DNA of 64,000 bases, taken from positions 124,001-188,000 of the forward strand of contig JAAKBF010000089.1 of assembly GCA_012656075.1 (NCBI GenBank), given 5' to 3'. Both the position numbers and the translations under genes were made by a program. This DNA comes from Phytophthora hibernalis. Lineage: Eukaryota > Oomycota > Peronosporomycetes > Peronosporales > Peronosporaceae. Below, one piece after another: positions 63,997-64,000 of this stretch (the first letter of the stretch is position 1; the number at the start of each line of letters is the position of its first letter). The notes under the pieces were generated by a model, which worked only from the letters and a program-made list of their open reading frames with translations, had not been told where the DNA came from and did not search any database.

Positions 63997-64000
63997 GGGG

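Larger units (their letters stand above)
62388..64000 (-). mobile_element. Helitron 3' part (continues beyond the window)
   Basis: A Pif1-type Helitron helicase on the minus strand is followed by a 3' region ending in an 8 bp hairpin (CCGTCCGC-AAC-GCGGGCGG on the minus strand, about 62399-62417) and, seven bases later, CTAG with a following T (62391-62387). A GC hairpin just upstream of CTRR, inserted before T, is the canonical Helitron 3' end. The 5' end and Rep domain lie outside the window. Confidence 0.65.

Noticed and set aside
1..64000. RxLR, Crinkler or NLP effector genes
   Set aside because: Signal-peptide-bearing frames were scanned for RxLR-EER, LxLFLAK and GHRHDWE-like motifs; none was seen.

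Overview
The window looks like a repeat-rich piece of an oomycete nuclear genome, probably Peronosporales/Phytophthora-like. This is inferred from compact genes with 67-97 nt GT-AG introns, an oomycete-type initiator (TCATTTTT) in front of eIF2-alpha, a CotH-type surface protein, and the mix of Ty3/gypsy, Ty1/copia, PIF/Harbinger, plant-type mariner, hAT and Helitron elements. No species can be fixed by eye.

Layout. 1-9.1 kb: transposon territory. It holds a truncated gypsy fragment (1-1120), a 671 bp MULE-type MITE with a 9 bp target duplication (2572-3242), an unrecognised gene relic, a helix-turn-helix transposase fragment, a complete plant-type mariner with a tRNA-like sequence inside it (5245-7502), and a hAT relic. 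9.1-16.8 kb: first host-gene island, with eIF2-alpha (+), a FAR1/FLYWCH-like DNA-binding domain fused to a dCTP pyrophosphatase (-, four exons), a coiled-coil/helical protein (+) and a CotH-domain membrane protein (+). 16.8-48.2 kb: a nest of elements. A chromodomain gypsy element (B, minus strand) was hit near its 3' end by a second gypsy element (A, 17448-38522) flanked by the 5 bp duplication GTCAG. A contains a copia element (C) with a triplicated 613 bp segment, a Tc1-like element (D, 28188-29634), an internal inversion, a membrane-protein ORF next to its 3' LTR and an antisense ORF. The 5' part of B carries a 1.5 kb insertion in its integrase and abuts a PIF/Harbinger element (44938-48164). 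48.2-54.6 kb: AT-rich sequence, a second copy of the gypsy family seen at position 1 (50150-52964), a copia 3' remnant, and a block of palindromic and direct repeats. 54.6-61.5 kb: second host-gene island, with an ALDH9/betaine-aldehyde-type dehydrogenase (-), a ModF/PhrA-like twin ABC ATPase with a mitochondrial-looking leader (+), a RanBP2-type zinc-finger protein (-) and a condensation-domain-like acyltransferase (+). 62.4-64.0 kb: 3' end of a Helitron with a degraded Pif1-type helicase.

Nearly every long host gene except eIF2-alpha and the dCTP pyrophosphatase needs one to four 1-2 nt frame corrections, several beside homopolymers. Sequencing or assembly indels are therefore a serious alternative to gene decay, and coordinates for these genes are given as whole spans. 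Functions are assigned from motifs read by eye; no database search was possible.
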